DNA from: Balamuthia mandrillaris
Lineage: Eukaryota > Discosea > Longamoebia > Balamuthiidae
Reading direction: 5' to 3'
NCBI GenBank assembly: GCA_031835245.1
Contig: JAVKOQ010000202.1
Span: 30,689-94,688, forward strand
DNA: 64,000 nucleotides
Shown: piece by piece, positions 34,874 to 44,836 of the stretch
Layout: each line of letters opens with the position of its first letter
Numbering within the stretch: the first letter of the stretch is position 1
Notes under the pieces: model-generated
Seen by the model: the letters and a program-made list of their open reading frames with translations, nothing else
Databases searched by the model: none
Told to the model about the DNA's origin: nothing
Position numbers and translations under genes: made by a program

Positions 34874-35446
34874 CCCCTATGGCCATGCATCATGTAAAGT
34901 ATGTAAAAAGCGTTTCTACCAAGAAAAAAAATCTTGTCGACATAAAACAGCATTCTTGGTATTCCTTTCATTCTTAGTATTCCTATCATTCTTGGTATTC
35001 CTCTAATTCCTTATATAAAATCTGTCAACCAATCAGTTTTCTGTTTTCCGATCGTTACCAAATTAGGGTAAATATCTGCCGATGGATCTGCCCAATTTCG
35101 ACAAAAAAGAACACAAATGCGCTGTCGACAACGATTGATGCGGGACGCTTAGCATGAAGTGTGGGAGAATGAGGATGGGGGGGAGAGTGAGGAGGGGAAG
35201 GAGGAGAGGAAGAGAAAGAAAAACCAGAAAAAGAACGACCAAAAAGGCGGAAAAGGTTTCAAATAAGAATGAGTTTCCTAAAAGAAGAAGAAAAAGGGAA
35301 TGATGCCTTTACATTTTTCATTTACTTTCAGGCGTTTTATGCTGGTCTCTCTCTGAACGTCTCCTTTTCATCGAGATAACCACACACGTTGAAACAGTCA
35401 GAAGACTCACTAACACTCAAACACACACACAAAGCCCCAACGGCAA
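34874..35446. other. intergenic, no gene seen
   Basis: Contains a short repeat ttcattcttggtattcct at about 34965-35000 (three imperfect copies) and a purine-rich GGGAGAG/GAAAGAAA stretch at 35160-35260. No gene supported. Confidence 0.5.
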
Positions 35447-35698
35447 ATGAACACCAACAGCTGGTTCAGGTTGGAGGACGTCCTGCCGTGCTCACTCCGC
35501 TCGAGCAGGCCGGCCACGGAGAGAACAGGGAAGGAGGTGGCCCCAGGCGCTCCCAAAGAAGACATTCCCCTTCTTCAAGACCTCCGCTGCGTGCCTCCTG
35601 CCACATGGCCTTCCTCCGCTCACTGCCATCTCCGCCAGCGCAGCAACAGAACGGCGATGACGATGAACAATGGACGTGAGAAGCTAAACGGTGGATAG
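35447..35698 (+). CDS. possible island small protein, unassigned
   Basis: An 83-codon frame beginning after a leader like those of its neighbours. It is Arg/Pro-rich with no shared motif that I can confirm. An overlapping 96-codon frame (35389-35679) is equally open, so the reading frame is uncertain. Position inside the island is the main argument for it. Confidence 0.25.
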   Translation: MNTNSWFRLEDVLPCSLRSSRPATERTGKEVAPGAPKEDIPLLQDLRCVPPATWPSSAHCHLRQRSNRTAMTMNNGREKLNGG

Positions 35699-36228
35699 AC
35701 ATCGTTGAAAGATGCTCTGTATAGACAAAAAAGAAATATATTTTTAACCAAGCTATGCTTGAGAGCCTGTTGGCAAAAACCTTGCTTTCCACTACCATAA
35801 CCACGACCACCCTCACCAAGCCTCCTTCGTACACGGTGCGTCATTTCGTTCCTACCATGTTGACGGCAATGGTATTGTCGGGGGGGAGGTTAAGGGATGA
35901 CAAAGTGAGTCATTTGAGAGCGCGGATGGAACATAATTCTTTTCCCTTTTTGACCAAAAGGCGTTCATTTGTTTGTTTACATGTAGGGTTACCTGCCTGT
36001 TGCTGTTCTCTCGCTTGGTAGCAAGCCAACGTTCAATGGAAAATGCGACTGCGCTGGTTGTTCATCTTGCCTCTTTGGCTGACACAACCGTTCTGATAAT
36101 CTCATTGGCGTATGCCAAGGTTTGACCCTCGTTTCAGCTGTCCTTCCTTACTTTGCTCTGTTCTGCCCTGGTTCTCGCCAGCGTTCTCGCCCTTCTCTTC
36201 GCTCTCCGCTCGTTGCTCTCTTTCATAT

Positions 36229-36275
<47 letters not shown>

Positions 36276-36382
36276 TCACCACGCTCTGGATTGCCTTTCA
36301 CCAACTCCCCTCCTCTTTCACACGCATGATAGAGCAATGGACAAACAAACACACAACACGTTCTTTTGAAGAGTTGCGCCGT
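35699..36382. other. intergenic with CT repeat
   Basis: 36235-36267 is a CT run; flanking frames are Ser/Leu-rich artefacts. No gene supported. Confidence 0.5.
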
Positions 36383-36949
36383 TCAAATAACAATATCATC
36401 CAACGCCCCACCCTCCTTCCGCATCTTTCTCTTCTTTCGACTTGAGGTCGCGGGCATGTGGCTGGCTGGTTTCTCTTGCTTAACCCTAGCGGTCTTCCTT
36501 TTGTTCGAGTTCATCCAGCGACCTTGCTCTGACTCAGGCTTGTTGCGAGTCATTCTCAGAGAGTCTTCAAGCCGAAAGTCGGCCGCCGCCAACGCACCGT
36601 CGCTTGTCTGTATGCAGTTCGTGGGACGTAGAGCCACAGGGGCAGAGGCCTCGATAGGGTCGTCATCGAAGAGGTGTGGAGGGGAATCGGCAGGGGAGCA
36701 CTCGAAAAATGAGCCGTCTTGTGGCTCAGGGTCCGTTCTGGCCTCCGCTTCTCCCCAGTTCATCCACCGAGCCGCATTCCGCGTGGAGTGGGGGTCGCTT
36801 GGTGCGGTTTGCGGAGGCAACAGTACACGTCTGGTCATCGTCCCACGCAACCAAGTAGCTTTTTTGTTCTGTGAGGTGGAGAAAGAAGAAGCAGAGGCTT
36901 GGTGGGAGAACTCGCGGCACCATCCGAAGGCACGCCCCACCCAACACAT
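36383..36949 (-). CDS. island small protein, FDDDPI family, member 2
   Basis: Single exon, 188 residues from ATG 36949 (an inner Met about 37 residues in is an alternative start). The middle carries PPHLFDDDPIEASAP, matching PPHRFDDDPIRSFP in the gene at 32555. The tail is basic (SNKRKTARVKQEKP, SSRKKRKMRK) and resembles a bipartite nuclear signal. No known domain. It is the only island gene in the left half that lies on the minus strand. Confidence 0.55.
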   Translation of the reverse strand: MCWVGRAFGWCREFSHQASASSFSTSQNKKATWLRGTMTRRVLLPPQTAPSDPHSTRNAARWMNWGEAEARTDPEPQDGSFFECSPADSPPHLFDDDPIEASAPVALRPTNCIQTSDGALAAADFRLEDSLRMTRNKPESEQGRWMNSNKRKTARVKQEKPASHMPATSSRKKRKMRKEGGALDDIVI

Positions 36950-37848
36950 TCGATCATTACAGAGGGTGATCGCTTTTTGTTACAACTCATAGGCATGGCT
37001 TTTGGTAATCCTCACCCTCTGTTTATATGTGCCTGTAACGCCCTTATTTTGGTATTATTGTTAAGTTGTTCGTCAGTTGGCGTTATGTTGAGTCACACCG
37101 TGTCCTCCGCAACAGCTCGGATGAGGCAGTTGGAAAAATGAGGAAAGTCACGAACCAAACTCGTTCCACGTGAATGGAAAGTGCAAAAAAAAAAAAAATG
37201 CTAAAAGGAAAGGACGGAATAAAAATAGGCACGTTCTGGCCTTACGGATTGCTTTGCTGTTCCTTCAAGAACTTGCCATCAAATCTGTTCGCCACTGAAA
37301 CCGCTCTTTTGCCGCTTTGGAGCTCATGCCAGGGAATCGTAAGCCAACGAGACAGCGCCAGAGAAAACGGTCACCATTCTTCTCATATGGTACTACGGAG
37401 CAGAAGCAGCCACCCGCAATTCACCAAAGTTCTGGTTTCATGTTTCCTCTGGTAGTTCTGTTTGGTTTTTTGACACACGAACCGCCCCCGTTTTGTGTAA
37501 ACAAAAAACAAGCTAAAAAACTCTGAAAAATCGCTTACGTCTAACATAGGTTGAAAGAGCACTGACTGGTAACGCAAATGCCGAAGCTAAGAAACCCAAA
37601 AAAAGGAGTTCGGGAGATATTGTAAGACCTGTTTTTCTTTGTTTGAGCGCATGAAGGTGACTTTTTTGGAAGTGTTAGTTATAGGTCAAATATGTTGCCC
37701 AACCGGAATCGTTGTTCTTACGACCCGGGAAATAACTCTTTATAAAGCAACTCTTGTAGTTTTTGGTAGCGTCATTCCGCGTTAAATGTGAACAAAACTT
37801 TGTTTTTCCATCAGTCTCCAATCCTTCCTGCAGAAGAAACACATCACT
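36950..37848. other. intergenic, no convincing gene
   Basis: Plus-strand frames at 36995-37141 (hydrophobic) and 37326-37526 (basic N-terminus RKPTRQRQRKRSP) are short and unmatched. A TATAAA lies at 37741, 108 bp before the next ATG. Confidence 0.45.
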
Positions 37849-38274
37849 ATGACTTGGGTTTCTGCATATCAATTCCACCGTGGCTGCTTCATTCCGCCTC
37901 AGCAAGGAGATGGCTGGCAAGACCTGATTCCGTTCTTTGGAACTGCTTCACAGTCACATGAGACAGAGGACCGGACTGGGACTGCATTCTTACCCTTCGC
38001 CGATCCAGAATTGGACCTCATGTTGGACCGATGGATTCATTCTGCACCAGTGCGGGACCAGCCGCCTTCCCACAGTTCCTCGCATCCCAACGAACAACGA
38101 TACCTTCTTCAACATTCCACTTTCACATGTCCCGGCTTGGGTTCTGGTTTAAAGTATCTCAAATCCCCGGTCAAGCAGCAGAAGGACCACACAAGACGAG
38201 TGAAAAGACGGAGAAAACAAAAGGAGGAGGACTGCAAGGAGACACCATGTAACACGAAGAGCAGGGGGAAGTAA
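37849..38274 (+). CDS. island small protein, LGSGF-Y family, member 3
   Basis: Single exon, 141 residues. Two family blocks are present: PFADPELDLMLDRWIHSA (about residues 48-65) and GLGSGLKYLKS (motif about 97-106), then a strongly basic tail (HTRRVKRRRKQK). The first block is an acidic amphipathic helix shared with the members at 40580, 55765 and 57984. A TATAAA box precedes the start by about 105 bp. No known domain; nuclear targeting is inferred from the tail. Confidence 0.7.
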   Translation: MTWVSAYQFHRGCFIPPQQGDGWQDLIPFFGTASQSHETEDRTGTAFLPFADPELDLMLDRWIHSAPVRDQPPSHSSSHPNEQRYLLQHSTFTCPGLGSGLKYLKSPVKQQKDHTRRVKRRRKQKEEDCKETPCNTKSRGK

Positions 38275-38384
38275 TGTTGAAACCGGAAGAAACAATAACT
38301 GTACCCATGATCAGGAAAAAAAAAACCGAGTCTCTTGTCGTAGAATAGAGAGCAGATGGAACATTTCTCTTTGTTTGTCGTTGA

Positions 38385-38672
38385 ACGTCGGATATTTCTT
38401 TTATTGCACCCAACCGCCATTGGGATGATCTTCTGTATCCAGACAAGACTTGCTGTTACGCCCAGTTACATGTTACTGCCAAAGGAGGAATATCTTTGCA
38501 CTTTCCTCCATGCCCTCTCTTTTGGCACTTGCTGAGCAAAAACGCTTTCAGACCTTGGAGCAACAAACAACCACTGGAACCAAACCCTGAAACTGGTGGT
38601 TTCCTTCCTGCCAACCAACCAACCGACCATGACGTCCCCTTCACCCCCAAGCGAACGCGCAGAAGAAACTGA
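38385..38672 (+). pseudogene. possible decayed island gene without a start codon
   Basis: A 95-codon frame with no ATG, ending in FTPKRTRRRN and carrying WDDLLYP-like and Pro-rich stretches. The basic end and position resemble the island proteins, but no family motif survives. It may be a relic, a last exon, or chance. Confidence 0.25.
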
Positions 38673-39421
38673 TGTGCTGGAAGGTGGCTTCCCTCAAAAT
38701 GATCTGGTAAGCTGAGGTGTGCTCCTGCTGAGTCCCCTCCTCCTCTGTACAGAGAAGACCCTGTGCTGCACCAACTGCGGAGCCAACAACCAACAGATTT
38801 GGCAGAGGAGCCTCCAGAGAAAGAGCCCCTCTCTGCTCAAAAGGAGCCCCAGCAGCATGAGTGAAGATGAAGAGTAACAACGAATACATTTTCTCCTTCC
38901 CAACTTCTCCCTTCTGAACTTCGTTCATCTTTGTATTCGCTCATCTTCTTCTTCGTTTATCTTCGTTCTTTGTACTTCTCTCACCTTCGTTCTTCGTTGA
39001 TCTTCTTTCATCTTCGTGTGTTCTTCTTCGTTCTTTGTTGATCTTCTTTCTTCTTCGTTCTTCTTCCTTTCTGGTACTGTAAGACAACAAACGAAAGAAA
39101 CAGAAACGTCGAAAGTCACACGCACTCACGCACAGCAGGGGGGAACGCATCTCCACCCATGAAAACACAGGCGCAGTGGCCTGGTTGAGAGCTCTTGAGC
39201 GCGTCTGGTTGCACGGAGCTGTTTGCTCCCATTATCTCCTGTCCTCTTCTCGCCTTTTGCCCAAACGGTACAACTCAACGACTCTGAAAACGTTTCTTCT
39301 ACAAGCATTCATACCTCTCTCTCTTTCTTTCTTCTTCCTTCACTCCTACGCACACACAACATTCCATCTATCCATTCATTCATTCAGTCCATCCGTCCTT
39401 TGCCTTTGGAAAAAGCACAAC
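38673..39421. other. intergenic with TTCTTCGTTCTT-type repeat
   Basis: 38930-39070 is an imperfect repeat of tcttcgttctt/tcatcttcg units. Minus-strand frames across it are Glu/Arg/Lys artefacts. CT- and CATT-rich leader of the next gene follows. Confidence 0.5.
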
Positions 39422-39916
39422 ATGAACTACACTGGGGGCTGCTGCCAGAGGCTCTCCCGCTTGGCCTCCCCGGAGCATCTGTACGGCGAGGACCCGGCTG
39501 CCCTTCTCCGCCCACAACAAAAGCACCAACGTGAGGAGGCGGAGAAAGACTTGGAGGCGTTTTGGATGAGACGGCCGCGAGTGGATGCTCGCTACGTCTT
39601 CCCTGAACCCACTCTTGAGGACGAGTTGCTTCACCTTCTGCAAGGATGGGACCACCGCGCAACGGAAGGCAACAGGGGCCCTGCTACCATGTTTGAAGAG
39701 GAGGAACGGTATCCGTTCGCCTCGAACCCCAAAGACTTTATCGGAGCGCCGACGACCTCACACAAGCCATCCCCGCTGAAAGGCCTCAAACGGAGGAAGG
39801 CAGAGTGGACGAAGGAGGTGGAGGAGACGGAGGAAGAGGAAGCGGCAGAAGGCGGGCGAACGCGCTGGGAGAGCAAGTGGCAGAGAGCACCGAAGAGAAG
39901 CAAGAAAATGCGTTGA
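39422..39916 (+). CDS. island small protein, EEERYPF family, member 2
   Basis: Single exon, 164 residues from ATG 39422 (context caacATGaac). The block EEEERYPFASNPKDFIGAP pairs with the gene at 33371, and both precede it with an LLHLLQGWD / ELFLQGWE element, so the homologous stretch covers at least 50 residues. The tail is basic and acidic in turn (GLKRRKAEW, then a Glu run, then KRSKKMR). No known domain. Confidence 0.68.
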   Translation: MNYTGGCCQRLSRLASPEHLYGEDPAALLRPQQKHQREEAEKDLEAFWMRRPRVDARYVFPEPTLEDELLHLLQGWDHRATEGNRGPATMFEEEERYPFASNPKDFIGAPTTSHKPSPLKGLKRRKAEWTKEVEETEEEEAAEGGRTRWESKWQRAPKRSKKMR

Positions 39917-40579
39917 AATCCACAAAAGCAAGAAACATAAACGTGTGTACATAAAGAATGACGCTTTCTTCGTTCAGCACGTTGTAGTTCAGCAAGAGAA
40001 AGAGATTACTTGAAGTTCAGCTTCAAAAAAAAGGAGGTTGCAAGGTGTACTGGGCACATGGGAGGAGTGCAACCAACAGCGTAATCCTGATCCTGGGACA
40101 ACCAGGGACCTTCCTCCCAACTGATCACATATCAGGGTTGCTGCACATCCCCGTTTTGGTTTGTGTGTTTCCAAGTTGGGCTGACAGAGGTCATAGGTCA
40201 TAGGTCATTTGGGGTCAAACACGGAAGTAGCGTGGAAGTCGTAGGACCACTGTGGTCCTCTGGAAAAAAGGAAGCCCCCGACCTGCCCTCGTTTTTGAAG
40301 AGTTCCGCGATCCACCAGGGTCCCAAAAAGGATGGTCCCAACCAAAAACAAGGAGGTGTACTGCCGTGGAGTTTCACAGCCAGAGCAACCCTATCGACGG
40401 AATGTCGGTCTTTGGTCTATCGCCCAGACCAAAAAAGGTGGTCAGCATCAGAGAAGCAAGATATCTTGTTTTAGAAAAAAGTCCGTTTGAAAGCACAAGC
40501 TCGAACGAACTTTAGTTTGTATCTTTTTTCGCTGTTCACGCATACGCGCAACCACTCCCAAACTTTACACGGCACTGTC
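39917..40579. other. intergenic, unresolved frames
   Basis: Two overlapping plus-strand frames (40163-40474 and 40252-40515) of about 90-100 codons lack family motifs and cannot be chosen between. No gene is called. Confidence 0.4.
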
Positions 40580-41032
40580 ATGGCCTGCTACTCGTACGCT
40601 GGAGCTTCCTGCCTTGAGTGCAGTGCGGGCATGGTGCCCTTCTCTGCGTTTGACCTGCTGTTCCCCACGGCGGTTGAGGAAACCTGGTCTTCTCCTTTGG
40701 AGGAACCCTTCTCCAATCCAGAGCTGGATGCGATGCTGGACGCGCTGGTATACTCCGCAAGTGAGACGGAGCAGCGAGCAGAAGTTGGAGACATACTCTC
40801 CATTCGGGCCGTCTCTTTGACCCAAGAAGGGCCAGCCACAGCCGTTGATGCAACCACCTTTGACATACCTGCTCTTGGTTCTGGATTCAAGTACATCAAA
40901 CCTCGCCGCAAAAAAGAGAACATGAATGGTGCTCAAAAGCAGACAGACAGAAAGAAAAAGCGAAAGAGCTGGCAGGACAACGACAATGGGAAACGTAACA
41001 AAAGACAAAAGACACAAAAACACATAAAATGA
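40580..41032 (+). CDS. island small protein, LGSGF-Y family, member 4
   Basis: Single exon, 150 residues from ATG 40580 (gtcATGg). Both family blocks are clear: PFSNPELDAMLDALVYSA and PALGSGFKYIKP (motif about residues 99-108). The tail is the most Lys-rich of the set (RRKKEN, DRKKKRKSW, GKRNKRQK). AATAAA occurs at 41063. An ATG at 40487 would add a T-rich hydrophobic lead, which I read as leader. No known domain. Confidence 0.72.
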   Translation: MACYSYAGASCLECSAGMVPFSAFDLLFPTAVEETWSSPLEEPFSNPELDAMLDALVYSASETEQRAEVGDILSIRAVSLTQEGPATAVDATTFDIPALGSGFKYIKPRRKKENMNGAQKQTDRKKKRKSWQDNDNGKRNKRQKTQKHIK

Positions 41033-41443
41033 ACTTGTTGAGGAGGACCTTCGGTGAGTTCAATAAAACCAATGTATCATATTATGTTTCTTCTTTTTAT
41101 GTGAGACCACACGGCAACAGAGAGGGAGAGAGGGAGGGGTGAGCGGGGAGAGTTTCTACTTTTCCTTCAGAAACGTGCACGTGCCGCAATAGAGACGCAG
41201 GTTCTTTGCAACGCCACGCAAACCTTGTGATGGTTATGCTAACAAAAAACTCATCGGCCTTTGCCAGGGTCTACGTGCTTAAAGTTAGTCATACAATGCA
41301 CTCCATTTTCTAGGAGCGTTCCCGAAAGTTCGGTTTCATACGTTCTTATTACAACAAAAATCCGGGCCAGTCCTGCTTCTCTTATCTAGCCTCTCTGTAA
41401 TATAAAGTTATTTTCCTGAGGACTCTCGTTCCACGAATGATGG
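41033..41443. other. intergenic, no gene seen
   Basis: Contains a GAGAGGGAG purine stretch near 41120. No supported gene. Confidence 0.5.
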
Positions 41444-41692
41444 ATGGGTTTCCTGGCTGCTCAAGCTCCTTTTGATGGGGCAAACAGTAATTTTGAGTTT
41501 CAGCAGATCACTCCAACCATTGTTGTTTCCATCCTCCGCACATTCCCAAAACAACATAAGGCCCTAACCAGCTTTGAGGAACACAACAAGCCCCGTTTGT
41601 TGTTCACCGCCAACTCGAGCAAAACTAGAGGCAAACGACTAGCCACAACAAGCTCCACACCGACTGGCAGAGACTGTAACGACTTTGTGTAA
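41444..41692 (+). pseudogene. possible N-terminal part of a broken island gene
   Basis: An 82-codon frame that ends 1 bp before the ATG of the next frame (41694), which carries the family motif. Its C-terminal part (SKTRGKRLATTS) is basic. It could be an independent small gene or the 5' portion of a frame-shifted ancestor whose 3' portion is the next entry. No family block is visible. Confidence 0.3.
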
Positions 41693-41693
41693 A

Positions 41694-41954
41694 ATGGTGG
41701 AACCATATTGGAACCAGGAACAGCAACAAAAGAGCCTGGAGCAGCAAGTATGGTCTTCTTCGTTCACAGAGTTTTCACCTTGTGTCTGCTGTTGTTGCTA
41801 CTATGGAATGGAGTTACCACGGTCGCTAGGCTTGGGCTCCGGGTTAACGTACGTCTCTCCTGTAACGAAGAGGAAGCAGAAGTCGCGGTCTACACACAAC
41901 AACGAAAACACCGAAGAGAAAAAGAAGAACAAAAGAATGAAAAAATGTAAATAA
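41694..41954 (+). CDS. island small protein, LGSGF-Y family, member 5 (short)
   Basis: An 86-residue frame with a Cys run (CVCCCCYYG), then LGLGSGLTYVSP (motif about residues 47-56) and a Lys-rich tail (VTKRKQKSR, KKKNKRMKKCK). It lacks the PELD block, and is shorter than the others, so it may be truncated; see the preceding frame. The in-frame lead of three codons before ATG 41694 is also open. Confidence 0.5.
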   Translation: MVEPYWNQEQQQKSLEQQVWSSSFTEFSPCVCCCCYYGMELPRSLGLGSGLTYVSPVTKRKQKSRSTHNNENTEEKKKNKRMKKCK

Positions 41955-42241
41955 GGCACACCCCTCAAAGAAACAAAATGTACCACTAGAACCATTCGCA
42001 TGCGAGTCCTACCATATTTTTTTTTCAAGAAAGCTGCTGCTATATTACTTGAATGTTTCGGGGGTCTCCAAGCGATTGTTGTCGACAAAATGACCAGGTT
42101 TGTTGCAACAAGTGAGCACTGATTATTCACGTCGACATGAACGTTATACTCTGCACAAAACCAGAAAAAGAGTAGAAAGAAAGTAGCAAAGCAAGCCGCC
42201 CAGAACGAAGATGATGGACCGAAAGCAAGCTTTGCTGCGTC

Positions 42242-43662
42242 ATGCAGCCGGCCCAACGGAAGAACCCAACGCCTTTGTACGGGATCACCTTTGCACCTTT
42301 GCGCGTTTTTGTTTTTGCGGCTAATGAATCGTTCTTCCCTTCTCATCTGTCTGGTTTTTTTGTTGAACAAAGTACTCTGTTCCCGATCATGATTTTTACC
42401 ACTTTCTTCTTGGAGCATGGAAACGAAACTTGGGTATGTGTCTCTTTTATTTTTGTGTTTTCACATTAGTTATAACTTAAGCACAAAAATATGCATCAAG
42501 AGTGGCGCGAGTTTGGCGGCACTTTTCCACACGTACGAACGAGTAATACCGTTGTCTTGGTGGGTTGATCTCTGACTCCTTTTCTTTTTTTTCTTGGTTC
42601 TTCTTCTTTCTATTGTTGATGGGGTTACAAACAACAGATAGAGGAGTTTCACCGGCTGGACTCGGAGCCGTCTACACGGTTCGTGCCTCTCTTCTCCGCT
42701 TCTATTCCTCTGTTCTCGTTTCTATCGTCCTCTACTTTCCCGCTTTTTGCTGCTTCTCTCTTCTCTTCTCTTATAATTACCCGCTTCTCTGCTTCTCTGC
42801 TTCTCTGCTTCTCTGCTTCTCTGCTCTCTGCTCTCTGCTCTCTGCTCTCTGCTCTCTGCTCTCTGCTCTCTGCTCTCTGCTCTCTGCTCTTCTCTCCCCT
42901 TCCCGGTTTCTGCTTGTTTTGTGTTAATACAAATGAAGATACCTGAAATGGAGTTTTGGAAAGAGTTTACACAAAAACGATCTCCGTTTTGGTTATATCA
43001 TGAAGGTTTGTTAGAATACTGTTTTCTCTTCACGTTGCATCATAGTCACAAACCTATTCTTATTTGTGAACATCCACCCTTCAGTTTGTGTCTCAGCCAA
43101 GGTCTCATGACATGATGTTGGAATGGCAATACACAGGTATCAGTTTTCTCTGCGCCCAGATTTCTGTGTCTTCTTAACACTCCGCTCATGTCCACGTTCC
43201 TTTTTCTTTAAAAAAATAGGAGACACATGCCGTGGTCAGTACATTGACAAATCAGCGGTTGCGGTGCTGAACTTTTTCCTACGTTCATCCACGGTGCTGG
43301 CCACCTACCGAGTTACTGATGAGAATAGTGCGTTCCCCGGAGAGAGAGAGAGAGAGAGAGAGAAAAAAAGGAGTTGGAACCGAGTGACAAAAGAAAGAGG
43401 AAGAAGAGGAAGGAGGAGGAGAAGAACGAAGGAGAAAAGAGAGAGGAGAGAGAGAGAGAGAAGTCAAGTCTGTTTGCTAACGAAGAACAAACTCTGGTTT
43501 ATTTTTGTTTTTTTTGGAAAACTTGCAGCCATTGCGATATGTATTACTGAAGTGGACAACAAACAACAACCAACCATCCAATACGGGAACATGTTCCGGA
43601 TAGACCCGGCGCTCTACGCACCCAAACAGGAACCCAACAACAACAACAACAAAGCAGCCTAA
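42242..43662 (+). CDS. multi-exon gene, unrecognised, exon structure partly unresolved
   Basis: Exons 42242-42304, 42373-42433, 42638-42678 and 42939 to about 43005 join in phase (PLYGITFAPLR, then VPDHDFYHFLLGAWKRNL, then RGVSPAGLGAVYT, then WKEFTQKRSPFWLYHEG). Further right, 43221 to about 43327 (CRGQYIDKSAVAVLNFFLR, ATYRVTDEN) and 43531-43662 (IAICITEVDNKQ, MFRIDPALYAPKQ, Asn run, stop) also read as real exons, joined by a gtgcgt donor at 43328. I could not find a phase-consistent link between 43005 and 43221. The sequence looks globular and ends in an Asn run. I do not recognise the family. Introns hold CTCTG and GAGAG repeats. Confidence 0.55.
42779..42894 (+). repeat. CTCTG/CTTCTCTG tandem repeats in an intron
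   Basis: Units of 7-8 bp (ctctgct, cttctctg) in tandem within the intron 42679-42938. Confidence 0.85.
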
Positions 43663-43882
43663 CATCCCTTTTTTTTCTTTTCTCTTTTTCTCTCCAATTT
43701 TTTTCTTTTGCTGAGGTCAGCTTGTATCAACAAATAGAAATTGGTGACATCAGCTTCATTTGTAAAACATTTCATCCACTTTTCTCTCTGTTTTCTTTGG
43801 TTTTTTTTGTTAATATATAAAAATGTTTAGCATTTTTTTTGTTGCAGTTTAAACAATTCTACGGAGGAGAGACAAACGAATC

Positions 43883-44780
43883 ATGACCACAAAACCAGAG
43901 CGTATACAGGGAGCCAAGGCTTGCGTGTTCGACACCTACGGCACCTTGTTGGACTACTCCGCCGCCGCGGCTCGTCACAAGGAGGTGCTTGGCCCGAGGT
44001 GCCAAAACATTGGGGACTCGTGGCGCCGCAAACAGGTCTGCCCTCTCTTGTTGGCTTCCTCTCACTCTCCCTCTTTTAAACTTCTCGTCCTACTACTTCT
44101 TGCAAAAAGTTGGAATACACTTGGCTTCGTTCCATGATGAAGCAGTACGTCCCATTCTCCCAAGTAACAGAGGAGGCCCTCCGTTTCAGCCTCAAGTGCT
44201 GCCAATACACCCGAGACAACGAGAGCCCCGTCCACGTCGTCTGCGAGCTGCTCCTCAAGGAGTACAACAGGCTGCCTCCGTACCCCGAAGTCAAGAATGC
44301 TCTCTCCCAACTGAAGGCCCGGGGTTATAAGCTGGCTGTCCTCTCCAATGGCACTCCTCAGATGTTGAAAGAGGGCGTGGCCTCTGCTGGCCTGCAAGAA
44401 GGGCTGTTTGACGAATTGATCTCCGTGGATGAGGTTCAGGTATATAAACCTGACCCGCAGGTGTATGCCTTGGCCATGAGGAAGTTGGGTTTGGACTCTC
44501 CACAAGAGGTTTGCTACGTGAGCGGCAACGGATGGGATGTTGCGGGGGCTGCGAACTTTGGATTTCAAACCCGGTTCGTCCGAACTCTTTTGTTTATTCA
44601 GCGCTTCATTTGTAATGTTACTAAGTACATTGCGTTTGTATTTTGTTGAACGTTTCTCCATACTATTTGCTCGAAACAATAGTATGGATTAACAGAAGGA
44701 ATGCACCGGTGGAAAGGCTGCCTGGTGCTCCATCGGTGGTGTTGCCTTCTCTCACACCAATCCTTGACCACCTTCAGTAA
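43883..44780 (+). CDS. type II haloacid dehalogenase-like hydrolase (HAD superfamily)
   Basis: Three exons (43883-44035, 44110-44611, 44683-44780) give about 250 residues. The family landmarks are in order: nucleophile motif CVFDTYGTLLDY, cap-domain RRKQLEYTWLRSM, VTEEALRFSL, motif II VLSNGTP, motif III Lys in VYKPDPQVY and motif IV GNGWDVAGAANFGF, then INR and the PGAP-like end. Bacterial relatives hydrolyse 2-haloacids; the eukaryotic role is unknown, and a broader phosphatase or dehalogenase activity is possible. The last junction is the weak point: the only donor that keeps frame (44612) leaves about 13 extra residues (FVRTLLFIQRFIL) between GFQT and WINR compared with the family. The next gene on the minus strand converges with this one. 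Confidence 0.85.
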
Positions 44781-44836
44781 GCAATAAAGAAGAAGGAAAA
44801 AGAAAGAAAAAAAGATAGCCGTACCTTGATTCTCTG

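Noticed and set aside
30944-42000. Transposon or retroelement as the origin of the island genes
   Set aside because: No reverse transcriptase, integrase or transposase frame, terminal inverted repeats or LTRs were seen; tRNA proximity alone is not enough.
41801-42418. 206-codon minus-strand frame
   Set aside because: Overlaps the motif-bearing island gene and the exons of the next plus-strand gene, and is Phe/Lys-rich without domains.
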